Below, piece after piece: positions 26,530 to 34,759 of a stretch of DNA of 64,000 nucleotides. Numbering within the stretch: the stretch's first letter is position 1; each line of letters starts with the position of its first letter. The notes under the pieces were generated by a model. That model saw nothing but the letters and a program-made list of their open reading frames with translations, did no database searches and had not been told where the DNA came from. A program made the translations under genes and the position numbers. Source of the DNA: Pseudoalteromonas distincta (GTDB taxonomy: Bacteria; Pseudomonadota; Gammaproteobacteria; Enterobacterales; Alteromonadaceae); assembly GCF_000814675.1 (NCBI RefSeq), contig NZ_JWIG01000029.1, forward strand, positions 326,987-390,986. The letters run 5' to 3'.

Positions 26530-29208
26530 ATGATTCAAGCACGACCGGTTAATAAAGGGTTATTAATCTCACTGCTTCCTCACGTCATTTTATTAGTTGC
26601 GGGCATTATACTTACCTACTTTGCTCATATTAAACACCAAGAAGCCATAAAAAATAAAATAAACAATGCGCTTGATAACCGCCTATCATCGCTTTCTACA
26701 GGTATTAACAGTAGGCTCGATTTGTATCAATATGGGCTATTTGGTTTAAAGGGCTTTGTACATGGGATAGGTGCAAATAATTTAAGCTATCAAGCCATAA
26801 CTAACTACTCTGGGAGCCGTAACTACGCTAAAGAATTCCCTGGAGCTAATGGTATTGGCTATATAAAAAAAGTTGGCGTTGAGCAATTAAATAAATTTTT
26901 GAATGATGCAAAAAACGATAGACCCGATCAGACATTTAATTTGAATACACTCGTAGCGACTAGTGATGAGCATTTTATAATTCAATATATTTTTCCTGAG
27001 CAAAAAAACTTACAAGCAATTGGATTAGATATTGGATCTGAGAGCATGCGCAAACAGGCAGCACTAAATGCTGCCATAAATAATACAACCCAATTAACGG
27101 CGCCACTGACTTTAGTACAAGCGAATAAACTCTCGCAACAAGGCTTTTTAATATTAGTGCCAATATATAAAACCATTACTATTTCTGATAATAAAAAACA
27201 GCGCCTTAATGAGCTTTTAGGTTGGGCATATTCGCCGTTGTTAATTGATAAAATTTTAGACTCACTTTCACACCTTGATGAAAATCAACTAACGATAAGT
27301 GATATCAATAACGATACTGAGACTGATTTTTTTAGTTATGGCATAAAAAGCAAAACTAACGATTATCAATTAACTAAAATTATAAAATTAATGGGTAGAA
27401 CGTGGAAAATTACCATTGATGCCTCAGACGCCTTTATTTATAACCTTCATCTCCCTAGTCGGTATCAAGCCATTGTTAATGGCTCTTTCGCCACTATTGG
27501 CTGTATGTTTGTAGTTTTTTTAATGCAATTGTTTATTTTTAGAAGAAACCAAAGAATTAAGAGAAAAACACTTCAGGCTAAAAGAAATAAACTCGCATTG
27601 CAGCAAGCAAATTTAAAACTAGAAAGCGAAGTTAAACAACGTACGCAAGAAATAGCCGATATGAGCATGCTCCAACAAAGTATTTTAAACAGTGCTAGTT
27701 ATTCAATTATAGCGACCGACACAAACGGCTTAATCACTCTATTTAATCCCGCCTCTGAAAAGTTATTAGGCTACAAAGCGCAAGATGTTATTGGTATTAA
27801 AGACCCAAGCATATTTCATTTAAAAGAAGAAATTATAAAAAAGGCTAAACTACTTAGTGCTGAATTAAATAAACCCGTACCCCCTGGTTTTGAAGTCTTT
27901 ATCTTAAAAGCAACAGCAACAGAGCCAGATATTAATCAATGGACATATATTTCTTCTACAGGCGAGCAAATACAAGTTAATTTAAGTGTCACTTCGTTGT
28001 TAAATAACGAAGGAGACACCGTTGGCTACTTAGGCATTGCTTACGATTTAACAGAACAAATTGACCACGAGCAAGCCCTTGGTCACTCAAAAGAACTTGC
28101 TGAGCAAGCATCGCAAGCAAAGTCTGAATTTTTAGCAAATATGAGCCACGAAATACGAACCCCGATGAACGGTATACTTGGCACATTACAACTATTACAA
28201 GAACAACCGCTTAATGAAAAATCAAAAGAGTATTTAAAAAAATCACTGTATTCAACTCGAGCACTCACCACCATTATTAACGATATTCTTGATTTTTCTA
28301 AAATAGAGGCTGGCAAGCTCTCATTAGAGAATAAGCCTTTTGACTTTTTTGAACTTATTCATCACTTAGAGTCAGACTTAGGTGTGCAAGCAACAGATAA
28401 AAACATTTACCTTAAATTTGTGATTGATATTGAGCACAAGCATTGGGTGGGCGACCCAGTTAGACTCAGACAGGTATTTTTAAACTTAATATCTAACGCG
28501 ATTAAGTTTACATCTCAAGGTGGCGTTACAGTAACCTTTAGGCTAACTGAGGAAAGCAGAATATGTTGTTGTATATCAGACACGGGGATTGGAATTTCTC
28601 AGCAAGCAATTGATCGATTGTTTGAGCGCTTTGAACAAGCTGAGCAATCAACCACGCGTGAATATGGTGGTACGGGCCTTGGCTTACCCATCACTAAATC
28701 ATTAATAGGCCTGATGAATGGCGAAATTAAAGTAACAAGCCAGTTAGGTTCAGGGAGTCAGTTTTATGTGTACTTACCATTAAAACAAGCGCAGGTTGAT
28801 GACAGCACATTAGCAACCAAAAATATTGAGCTTCCTGACCTATCTGGAAAAATTATTTTATTAGCTGAAGATAATAAAATAAATCAGCTTGTTGCAGCTG
28901 CGATGCTTGAACCAACTAAAGCCACCATTATTATTGCCAACAATGGTTTAGAAGCGATTTCATTATACGAGTTACACAAACCAGACATTATTTTTATGGA
29001 CATTCAAATGCCAAAAATGGATGGTCTTCAGGCATGTAAAAAAATTAAGGCGCTTAATAGCGAACAAATTGTTATTGCATTAACTGCTAATGTTTTTACA
29101 GAACAAAAAGAAATATACAGGCAGTTATTTGATGGTTACGTTTCAAAACCAATCGAAAAACATGAACTTGTCGGCATGTTATCGACACTTTGCTTAGTAA
29201 ATAATTAG
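26530..29208 (+). CDS. Hybrid sensor histidine kinase: CHASE - PAS - HisKA - HATPase - REC
   Basis: An 892-residue inner-membrane hybrid kinase. TM1 is at about 11-31 and TM2 at about 316-337. Between them is a periplasmic CHASE-type sensor (FGLKGFVHGIG, then ITNYSGSRNYAKEFPGANGIGYI). A coiled linker (345-380) leads to a PAS domain (about 382-510), a HisKA with phospho-acceptor His540 in FLANMSHEIRTPMNG, an HATPase_c (N-box NLISNAIKF, G1 DTGIGIS, G2 GGTGLGLPI), and a receiver with Asp824 in IIFMDIQMPKMDG. No response regulator or output gene is adjacent, so its target is probably encoded elsewhere. CHASE domains bind small ligands such as cytokinin-like compounds or peptides; the ligand here is unknown. 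Confidence 0.92.
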   Translation: MIQARPVNKGLLISLLPHVILLVAGIILTYFAHIKHQEAIKNKINNALDNRLSSLSTGINSRLDLYQYGLFGLKGFVHGIGANNLSYQAITNYSGSRNYAKEFPGANGIGYIKKVGVEQLNKFLNDAKNDRPDQTFNLNTLVATSDEHFIIQYIFPEQKNLQAIGLDIGSESMRKQAALNAAINNTTQLTAPLTLVQANKLSQQGFLILVPIYKTITISDNKKQRLNELLGWAYSPLLIDKILDSLSHLDENQLTISDINNDTETDFFSYGIKSKTNDYQLTKIIKLMGRTWKITIDASDAFIYNLHLPSRYQAIVNGSFATIGCMFVVFLMQLFIFRRNQRIKRKTLQAKRNKLALQQANLKLESEVKQRTQEIADMSMLQQSILNSASYSIIATDTNGLITLFNPASEKLLGYKAQDVIGIKDPSIFHLKEEIIKKAKLLSAELNKPVPPGFEVFILKATATEPDINQWTYISSTGEQIQVNLSVTSLLNNEGDTVGYLGIAYDLTEQIDHEQALGHSKELAEQASQAKSEFLANMSHEIRTPMNGILGTLQLLQEQPLNEKSKEYLKKSLYSTRALTTIINDILDFSKIEAGKLSLENKPFDFFELIHHLESDLGVQATDKNIYLKFVIDIEHKHWVGDPVRLRQVFLNLISNAIKFTSQGGVTVTFRLTEESRICCCISDTGIGISQQAIDRLFERFEQAEQSTTREYGGTGLGLPITKSLIGLMNGEIKVTSQLGSGSQFYVYLPLKQAQVDDSTLATKNIELPDLSGKIILLAEDNKINQLVAAAMLEPTKATIIIANNGLEAISLYELHKPDIIFMDIQMPKMDGLQACKKIKALNSEQIVIALTANVFTEQKEIYRQLFDGYVSKPIEKHELVGMLSTLCLVNN

Positions 29209-29224
29209 TCATACTGAAGGCATT

Positions 29225-29266
29225 AAAAAACCCAGTTATTGTTACCTTTCGATATTAATAACTGGG
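29225..29266 (-). terminator. Terminator of the tRNA-Ser transcript
   Basis: CCCAGTTATT (29231-29240) and AATAACTGGG (29257-29266) form a 10-bp stem. On the minus strand it is followed by six U, 13 bases past the tRNA-Ser 3' end. It may also limit read-through from the kinase gene. Confidence 0.8.
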
Positions 29267-29278
29267 CTCTAAGAATAA

Positions 29279-29368
29279 TGGTGGAGGGAGAGGGATTCGA
29301 ACCCTCGTTAGGGATAAACCTAAACACACTTTCCAGGCGTGCGCCTTCAGCCACTCAGCCATCCCTCC
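29279..29368 (-). tRNA. tRNA-Ser (anticodon GGA)
   Basis: Cloverleaf of 90 bases including encoded CCA. The acceptor stem GGAGGGA pairs with TCCCTCC. The D arm is GCTGAGTGG, the anticodon loop CTGGAAA gives GGA (reads UCC/UCU), the long variable arm is typical of tRNA-Ser, and the T loop is GGTTCGAATCC. It has its own terminator. Confidence 0.95.
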
Positions 29369-29494
29369 ACGGTGCTGCAATTGTGTAATGCAACAGCGCG
29401 CTATAGTATGAAATAGACCCTTAAGGTGCAAGGCATTTTTAAATTTGGGCCTTTAAATGCTTACTAATCAAGCAACACTTACCTATAGGCACAA

Positions 29495-29527
29495 AAAAAC
29501 GGCTAAATCTAAGACTTAACCGTTTTT
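29495..29527 (-). terminator. Intrinsic terminator of nadA
   Basis: AAAAACGG (29495-29502) and CCGTTTTT (29520-29527) pair around a 17-base loop that can extend the stem partly. It lies 18 bases past the nadA stop with A/U runs on both sides. Confidence 0.75.
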
Positions 29528-29544
29528 AATTTATACTTTAAAAG

Positions 29545-30597
29545 TTACTTAGCCATGCTCGCAGTAAACTCAAGCATGCGATTTAAGGATTTAAGAGCGC
29601 CTTCGCGTAAATCCATATCAACGAATACTTCTTTGCCTTTAGGACTTATGAGGGCTTCTTCAATCGCTTTTAAGCCATTCATTGCCATCCAAGGGCAATG
29701 TGCGCAACTTTTACATGAAGCGCCCTCACCTGCCGTAGGAGCCGCAAAAAACTCTTTATCTGGACATAGTTGCTGCATTTTATAAAAGATGCCGCGATCG
29801 GTTGCTACAATAAACTTTTTATTTGTCATTGTTTGCGCTGCTTTGATCAATTGGCTCGTAGATCCAACCGAATCGGCAAGAGCAACTATTTCTGCTGGTG
29901 ACTCAGGATGAACTAATACGCCTGCATCTGGGTGTAGCGCTTTCATGTCTTTAAGTGCTTTTGTTTTAAACTCGTCATGTACAATACATGCGCCATTCCA
30001 CATAAGCATATCAGCACCGGTATTTTTTTGAATATAACTACCAAGGTGCTTATCTGGACCCCAAATGATTTTTTCGCCTTGCTCATCGAGGTGCTCTACT
30101 ATTTCAAGTGCACATGATGAGGTTACAATCCAATCTGCACGCGCCTTAACAGCCGTAGAAGTGTTTGCATACACAACGACTTTACGATCTGGGTGCTCAT
30201 CACAAAACGCAGAGAACTCGTCTATCGGGCAACCAATATCTAACGAACATGTTGCTTCAAGCGTTGGCATAACAACCGTTTTATTTGGCGTTAAAATTTT
30301 GGCTGTTTCGCCCATAAATTTTACGCCAGCAACAATAATCATATCTGCGTCGTGACGTGCGCCAAAACGCGCCATTTCTAGCGAGTCGGCAACGCAGCCG
30401 CCGGTTTCTTCAGCAAGTGCTTGAATTTCAGGATCGGTATAATAATGGGCAACAAGTACTGCATTTTTATCTTTTAGTAATTGTTTTATACGCGCTTTAT
30501 ATTCGCCTTGCTCGTCTTGTGTTAACGGTGCTGGCTTAGGGGGAAAAATATAACCTTCAGGCATAATAGTTTGAGCTAGACTCATGTTCTCGACCAC
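29545..30597 (-). CDS. nadA: Quinolinate synthase NadA
   Basis: NadA condenses iminoaspartate with dihydroxyacetone phosphate to quinolinate in de novo NAD synthesis, using a [4Fe-4S] cluster. At 350 residues it is the normal length for the long proteobacterial type. VAHYYTDPEIQALAEETGG is the characteristic N-terminal block. The three cluster cysteines are found in EATCSLDIG, NGACIVHDE and SCKSCAHCPWMAMN. The first codon of the longest reading is GTG (30597); an ATG four codons later (30585) is an equally possible start. The gene stands alone between tRNA-Ser and the tRNA-Lys array, not with nadB. Confidence 0.96.
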   Translation of the reverse strand: MVENMSLAQTIMPEGYIFPPKPAPLTQDEQGEYKARIKQLLKDKNAVLVAHYYTDPEIQALAEETGGCVADSLEMARFGARHDADMIIVAGVKFMGETAKILTPNKTVVMPTLEATCSLDIGCPIDEFSAFCDEHPDRKVVVYANTSTAVKARADWIVTSSCALEIVEHLDEQGEKIIWGPDKHLGSYIQKNTGADMLMWNGACIVHDEFKTKALKDMKALHPDAGVLVHPESPAEIVALADSVGSTSQLIKAAQTMTNKKFIVATDRGIFYKMQQLCPDKEFFAAPTAGEGASCKSCAHCPWMAMNGLKAIEEALISPKGKEVFVDMDLREGALKSLNRMLEFTASMAK

Positions 30598-30726
30598 TTA
30601 TCTACAGTGCATTAATTAGGGCGAATTATACGAGAATATGAAAGCAAATAACAGCAAACTAGTAAGGCTGTTTATAAAAAATAAAGTGGGAAATTAAAAA
30701 AGAATATAAAGGAAAGTATTAGAGAG

Positions 30727-30802
30727 TGGTGGGTCATGATGGATTTGAACCATCGACCAATTGATTAAAAGTCAACTGCTCTACCAACTGAGCTAATGAC
30801 CC
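30727..30802 (-). tRNA. tRNA-Lys (UUU), copy 8 in transcription order, type C
   Basis: Cloverleaf of 76 bases with encoded CCA. Acceptor GGGTCAT/ATGACCC, anticodon loop CTTTTAA (UUU), T loop GGTTCAAATCC. Pair 5-68 is C-G ('type C'). Last copy of the leftward array. Confidence 0.95.
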
Positions 30803-30865
30803 GCTCTAATATAAATCTGCTTTGTAAAAAGCTTGCGTAAATCCGCCGATTAAACTGTCATAGAA

Positions 30866-30941
30866 TGGTGGGTTATGATGGATTTGAACCATCGACCAAT
30901 TGATTAAAAGTCAACTGCTCTACCAACTGAGCTAATAACCC
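30866..30941 (-). tRNA. tRNA-Lys (UUU), copy 7, type U
   Basis: Identical to its neighbours except for acceptor GGGTTAT/ATAACCC: pair 5-68 is U-A, a compensated change that keeps the stem. Anticodon UUU, CCA encoded. Confidence 0.95.
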
Positions 30942-31024
30942 AATCTATGCGCTTATTCAATTATGAATGAAGCTTACGTATATCCGCCGATTGATACCAA
31001 ACACTATTCATAAGGAATAAAGAA

Positions 31025-31100
31025 TGGTGGGTCATGATGGATTTGAACCATCGACCAATTGATTAAAAGTCAACTGCTCTACCAACTGAGCTAATGACCC
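31025..31100 (-). tRNA. tRNA-Lys (UUU), copy 6, type C
   Basis: Acceptor GGGTCAT/ATGACCC, anticodon UUU, CCA encoded. The spacer to the next copy upstream (31101-31124) is only 24 bp, much shorter than the others. Confidence 0.95.
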
Positions 31101-31124
31101 GCTCTTATATAACTTTTCATAGAA

Positions 31125-31200
31125 TGGTGGGTTATGATGGATTTGAACCATCGACCAATTGATTAAAAGTCAACTGCTCTACCAACTGAGCTAATAACCC
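31125..31200 (-). tRNA. tRNA-Lys (UUU), copy 5, type U
   Basis: Acceptor GGGTTAT/ATAACCC, anticodon UUU, CCA encoded; otherwise identical to the neighbouring copies. Confidence 0.95.
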
Positions 31201-31283
31201 GTTCTATGCACTTATTCAATTATGAATGAAGCTTACGTAAATCCGCCGATTGATGCCAAACACTATTCACAAGGAATAAAGAA

Positions 31284-31359
31284 TGGTGGGTCATGATGGA
31301 TTTGAACCATCGACCAATTGATTAAAAGTCAACTGCTCTACCAACTGAGCTAATGACCC
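31284..31359 (-). tRNA. tRNA-Lys (UUU), copy 4, type C
   Basis: Acceptor GGGTCAT/ATGACCC, anticodon UUU, CCA encoded. Flanking spacers share the motif ATCCGCCGATT and CACTATTCACAAGGAATA with other spacers. Confidence 0.95.
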
Positions 31360-31444
31360 GCTCTATTGTTGCGTTTAAATGCAACTTACTACTTTGCGTA
31401 AATCCGCCGATTGGAACCAATCATTATTCACAAGGAATAAAGAA

Positions 31445-31520
31445 TGGTGGGTTATGATGGATTTGAACCATCGACCAATTGATTAAAAGTCAACTGCTCT
31501 ACCAACTGAGCTAATAACCC
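31445..31520 (-). tRNA. tRNA-Lys (UUU), copy 3, type U
   Basis: Acceptor GGGTTAT/ATAACCC, anticodon UUU, CCA encoded. Confidence 0.95.
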
Positions 31521-31603
31521 ATTCCAGTTGCTAACTTATTACTAAGTTAAGCCTACGTGAATCCGCCGATTGATGCCAAACACTATTCACAAGGAATAGA
31601 GAA

Positions 31604-31679
31604 TGGTGGGTCATGATGGATTTGAACCATCGACCAATTGATTAAAAGTCAACTGCTCTACCAACTGAGCTAATGACCC
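31604..31679 (-). tRNA. tRNA-Lys (UUU), copy 2, type C
   Basis: Acceptor GGGTCAT/ATGACCC, anticodon UUU, CCA encoded. Confidence 0.95.
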
Positions 31680-31749
31680 GCTCTGACGTTGCGTTTTATA
31701 ACAACTTAGTATTGTACGTAAATCCGCCGATAAAAGACCATTCAAAGAA

Positions 31750-31825
31750 TGGTGGGTTATGATGGATTTGAACCATCGACCAATTGATTAAAAGTCAACT
31801 GCTCTACCAACTGAGCTAATAACCC
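31750..31825 (-). tRNA. tRNA-Lys (UUU), copy 1 (promoter-proximal), type U
   Basis: Acceptor GGGTTAT/ATAACCC, anticodon UUU, CCA encoded. First copy downstream of the promoter at 31879-31906. Confidence 0.95.
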
Positions 31826-31878
31826 GCTCTTTTTGTCGCATTTCGAGTGGGGTAACCATTCGTTTGCTGCGGGCGCTT

Positions 31879-31906
31879 ATAATACTTATTTATAAAATGA
31901 GTGCAA
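31879..31906 (-). promoter_or_regulatory. Probable sigma-70 promoter of the tRNA-Lys array
   Basis: On the minus strand TTGCAC (31901-31906) and TATTAT (31879-31884) are 16 bp apart. The discriminator that follows is GC-rich (GCGCCCGC), the feature that places stable-RNA promoters under stringent (ppGpp) control. It lies about 50 bp upstream of the first tRNA. Confidence 0.6.
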
Positions 31907-31968
31907 CCGAAATTGTCTCTTTTTTTAAGTTTTTATGTCTAGATGCACAAAATTAAACCGTTTGTGCT

Positions 31969-32016
31969 CAAACTACATGCAAATCCAAGATTCTTCGAGA
32001 GTTTCCATGTAGTTTG
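31969..32016 (-). terminator. Hairpin at the 3' end of the tol-pal operon
   Basis: CAAACTACATG (31969-31979) and CATGTAGTTTG (32006-32016) form a perfect 11-bp stem with an inner TCT-TCG-AGA mini-hairpin, 36 bases past the cpoB stop. A second small hairpin (GCACAAA/TTTGTGC) follows. No U-tract, so it may act as an mRNA end stabiliser or a weak terminator. Confidence 0.5.
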
Positions 32017-32051
32017 CTCGCCTTAACTAGAAATTTAATCGCTGGTGAACT

Positions 32052-32801
32052 TTAGTTTCCTAAACGATCAGTTGCTAGTTTTGCAGCGGTAGTACTTGGG
32101 TATTGATTGATAAGATCGCTCAATATTTTTTGTGCTTGCGCCGCTGAACCTTGATCTTGTAAAAGCGTGCCTAACTTTAGCATTGCATCAGGGCGTTTAT
32201 TAGAATTTGGAAATTCGTTAACAACCACTTTAAAATGCTCTACCGCTTTTACGCCATCATTTTTAATAGTAAGCAACTGCCCTAACCAATAATGCGCGTT
32301 AGACGCATATACAGAGTTTGGATAGGTAGTTAAAAACGTTTGAAATTCAGGAATCGCTTGATCATAACGTTTATCTTTCATTATTAGCGCAACAGCACGC
32401 TCGTACGCTTCATTTTCAGATAAGTCACTGCTGTAGCTCTGTGCATCGTTTGGCTGCGCCTGATCGACTACTGGAGCTGCTGTTGGCTGTGTATAAGCCT
32501 GGCTCACGCGGTTTTCAATCTCTTGATACAACTCACGCTGACGCTGCAGTACTTTTTCAAGTTTGTAGCTTTGCTCTTCAGTTACACCGCGAATTTGACT
32601 TACTTCGTCTTGTAACAAGTTAAGTTGTTGCTGTAACTCTACTTGTAAAAAGTTACGCGACTGCATCATATTCTCAAGCGACGCTAATCGCTTCTCAATA
32701 CTTGATTGTGAACTTGCAGCTTCTGAAACAGGAGCGGGAGCAGCCATTAACTGGGTGCTCCCGCTCAATATCATGGCTGCCAAAATAATTTTCGGCTTCA
32801 T
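32052..32801 (-). CDS. cpoB: Cell division coordinator CpoB (YbgF, Tol-Pal associated TPR protein)
   Basis: A 249-residue periplasmic protein that links Tol-Pal outer-membrane constriction to peptidoglycan synthesis by PBP1B. Signal peptide 1-20 (ends LMAAPA), then an N-terminal coiled coil (about 35-95, heptad-rich LEKVLQRQRELYQEIENR) that trimerises in the family, a Gln/Pro linker, and three TPR repeats (about 130-245: YDQAIPEFQTFLTTYPNS, then AVEHFKVVVNEFPNS, then AQKILSDLINQYPST). It is last in the tolQRAB-pal-cpoB operon, 13 bp after pal. Confidence 0.93.
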   Translation of the reverse strand: MKPKIILAAMILSGSTQLMAAPAPVSEAASSQSSIEKRLASLENMMQSRNFLQVELQQQLNLLQDEVSQIRGVTEEQSYKLEKVLQRQRELYQEIENRVSQAYTQPTAAPVVDQAQPNDAQSYSSDLSENEAYERAVALIMKDKRYDQAIPEFQTFLTTYPNSVYASNAHYWLGQLLTIKNDGVKAVEHFKVVVNEFPNSNKRPDAMLKLGTLLQDQGSAAQAQKILSDLINQYPSTTAAKLATDRLGN

Positions 32802-32814
32802 AATATCTCTTATC

Positions 32815-33357
32815 TTAGTAAACTAGTACCGCACGGCGGTTTTTAGCGAAAGCTGATTCAGTGCGAGATTTAACCATTGGCTTCTCTTCACCGTAGCTTA
32901 CCACTGACATTTGGCTAGCTGAAACACCTAAGCTTAATAGGTATTTTTCAACTGCTTGGCCACGGTGCTCACCTAGTGCAATGTTGTACTCTGGAGTACC
33001 GCGCTCATCTGCGTGGCCTTCAATTAGTACTTTAACTGATGGGTTTTGAACTAAAAACTCAGCATGTGCACGAAGTAAATCTGCGTACTTACCTTCAACA
33101 GTTGCTTTATCAAAGTCAAAGTAAATTACTTGCTCTTGACGAAGTGCTTCGTACTTTTGACGAAGTTGCTCTTCTGCTTGTTGCTCAGGAGAGATTGTAG
33201 CTACTTCAACTGTATCAGTGTTAGTTGATTGCTCAACAACGCCTTGATTTGATTGGTTTGCAGCACCTTCATCAATATCAGAAGATGAGCTACAAGCTGC
33301 TAATGTCATTACTGGCACAGCAATTAGCAGGCCTTTAAGTATTTTGTTAAGTTGCAT
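32815..33357 (-). CDS. pal: Peptidoglycan-associated lipoprotein Pal
   Basis: Outer-membrane lipoprotein of the Tol-Pal system, 180 residues. Signal peptide with lipobox LAAC (Cys22), a flexible Ser/Asn/Gln-rich linker to about residue 65, and an OmpA-like peptidoglycan-binding domain with IYFDFDKATV, IEGHADERGTPEYN and LGEHRGQAVEKYL. The Asp and Arg that bind diaminopimelate lie in these blocks. It partners with TolB, encoded just upstream. Confidence 0.96.
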   Translation of the reverse strand: MQLNKILKGLLIAVPVMTLAACSSSSDIDEGAANQSNQGVVEQSTNTDTVEVATISPEQQAEEQLRQKYEALRQEQVIYFDFDKATVEGKYADLLRAHAEFLVQNPSVKVLIEGHADERGTPEYNIALGEHRGQAVEKYLLSLGVSASQMSVVSYGEEKPMVKSRTESAFAKNRRAVLVY

Positions 33358-33391
33358 TGAGTAGATTCCTATTTTGAGTAAACCAGTAATA

Positions 33392-34750
33392 TTACTGTAA
33401 GTATGGCGACCAAGCTGGCGCCTTTACTTGTCCGTCTAGCACAGGTAACCGTGCTTTAAAGCGGCCGTCCATCGATACTAGCGCAAGTACCTGTTTATTA
33501 TTATGGAGCGTGCTGTATATAATCATCGAACCATTTGGCGCTATGCTCGGTGATTCATCTAGGCGTGTTCTCGTTAATACTTGAAACGCACCTGTAGCCA
33601 GCTCTTTCTTAGCAAGATGGTACTGCCCGTTGGTACGGTTAACCATCACTAATTCTTTTCCATCTGGTGTTATAGAACCAGCAAGGTTCATATCACCATC
33701 AAAGGTGAGTCGTTGTGACCTACCTGTTTTTAAATTTAACTTATAAATCTGAGCATTACCACCCCTTTCAGATGTAAACACAATATCTTGGCCATTAGGG
33801 TGCCAAGATGGCTCAGTATCTATGCTACGATGATTTGTTAAGCGTGTTTCTTTACGTGTAGCAAGGTCAAGCATGTAAACTTCTGTCGCACCCGTCTTAT
33901 CCTTAGAAAGCACTAATAATAGCTTTTTGCCATCTGGCGAAAACTGTGGTGCACCATTAATACCACGGTAGCTTGCTATTATTTCACGCTTACCTGTGTA
34001 TATATCTTGAATGTAAATTTGGCTTTGACGGTTTTCAAACGTTACATACGCTAGTTTAGTACCATTTGGTGACCATGCTGGCGACATTAATGGTTCTTTT
34101 GAACGAAGTAATACCTGTTCGTTAAAACCATCGTAATCAGCAACGACTAGCTGATAAGGTTTAGGCTCGTTATCACGTACTATTACATATGCAATTTTAG
34201 TTAAAAACGCGCCCTTTTCACCCGTTAGCTTTTCATAAATAACATCACTAATGCGGTGTGAATAACGACGAAAACCACTCTCGCCAATAACACTTTCACG
34301 CGCTTCTAAAATATGATCTTGGCTTTTAACTAACTTACCGTTACTCATCATTTGCGTATTGCCACCGGTAATTTGGCCGCGAATCACATCAACTAACTCA
34401 TAACGAACTAAATAACGCCCATCAGTTTGTTGTTCAACCTCACCAACAAGAACAGCTTCAACACCTTTATTAACCCAAGACGCATAATCAATTTCGCTAT
34501 CTTTACTTGGCTGTTGCGGCATTTGCGCCACATCAACAGGTTTAAACTTACCACTGCGCATTAAATCGGCAGCAATAACTCCACTTAGCTTTTCAGGAAT
34601 TGGACCAACACCTTGGTATTTAAAAGGTACAATGGCAATAGGCCTTGCACCGTCTACACCTTCTGTTATTACAATTTCAAGCGCTGCATTAGCAACACCC
34701 GTAAACCCAAACAGTAAAACTAAACAGGCTATTTTTATTTTGTTGAACAT
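33392..34750 (-). CDS. tolB: Tol-Pal system periplasmic protein TolB
   Basis: A 452-residue periplasmic protein that shuttles between Pal and TolA. The signal peptide (1-22, ends VANAAL) is followed by the N-terminal alpha/beta domain (about 25-160) and a six-bladed beta-propeller with repeats of the type MSPAWSPNGTKLAYVTFE, QFSPDGKKLLLVLS and PSWHPNGQDIVFTSE. Length and order are canonical. It sits between tolA and pal with short gaps (9 and 34 bp). Confidence 0.96.
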   Translation of the reverse strand: MFNKIKIACLVLLFGFTGVANAALEIVITEGVDGARPIAIVPFKYQGVGPIPEKLSGVIAADLMRSGKFKPVDVAQMPQQPSKDSEIDYASWVNKGVEAVLVGEVEQQTDGRYLVRYELVDVIRGQITGGNTQMMSNGKLVKSQDHILEARESVIGESGFRRYSHRISDVIYEKLTGEKGAFLTKIAYVIVRDNEPKPYQLVVADYDGFNEQVLLRSKEPLMSPAWSPNGTKLAYVTFENRQSQIYIQDIYTGKREIIASYRGINGAPQFSPDGKKLLLVLSKDKTGATEVYMLDLATRKETRLTNHRSIDTEPSWHPNGQDIVFTSERGGNAQIYKLNLKTGRSQRLTFDGDMNLAGSITPDGKELVMVNRTNGQYHLAKKELATGAFQVLTRTRLDESPSIAPNGSMIIYSTLHNNKQVLALVSMDGRFKARLPVLDGQVKAPAWSPYLQ

Positions 34751-34759
34751 ATCATTCCT

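Noticed and set aside
30727..31825. Regularly spaced near-identical repeats, CRISPR-like at first sight
   Set aside because: Each repeat folds as a complete tRNA-Lys with CCA, and spacers are similar to each other, not unique.
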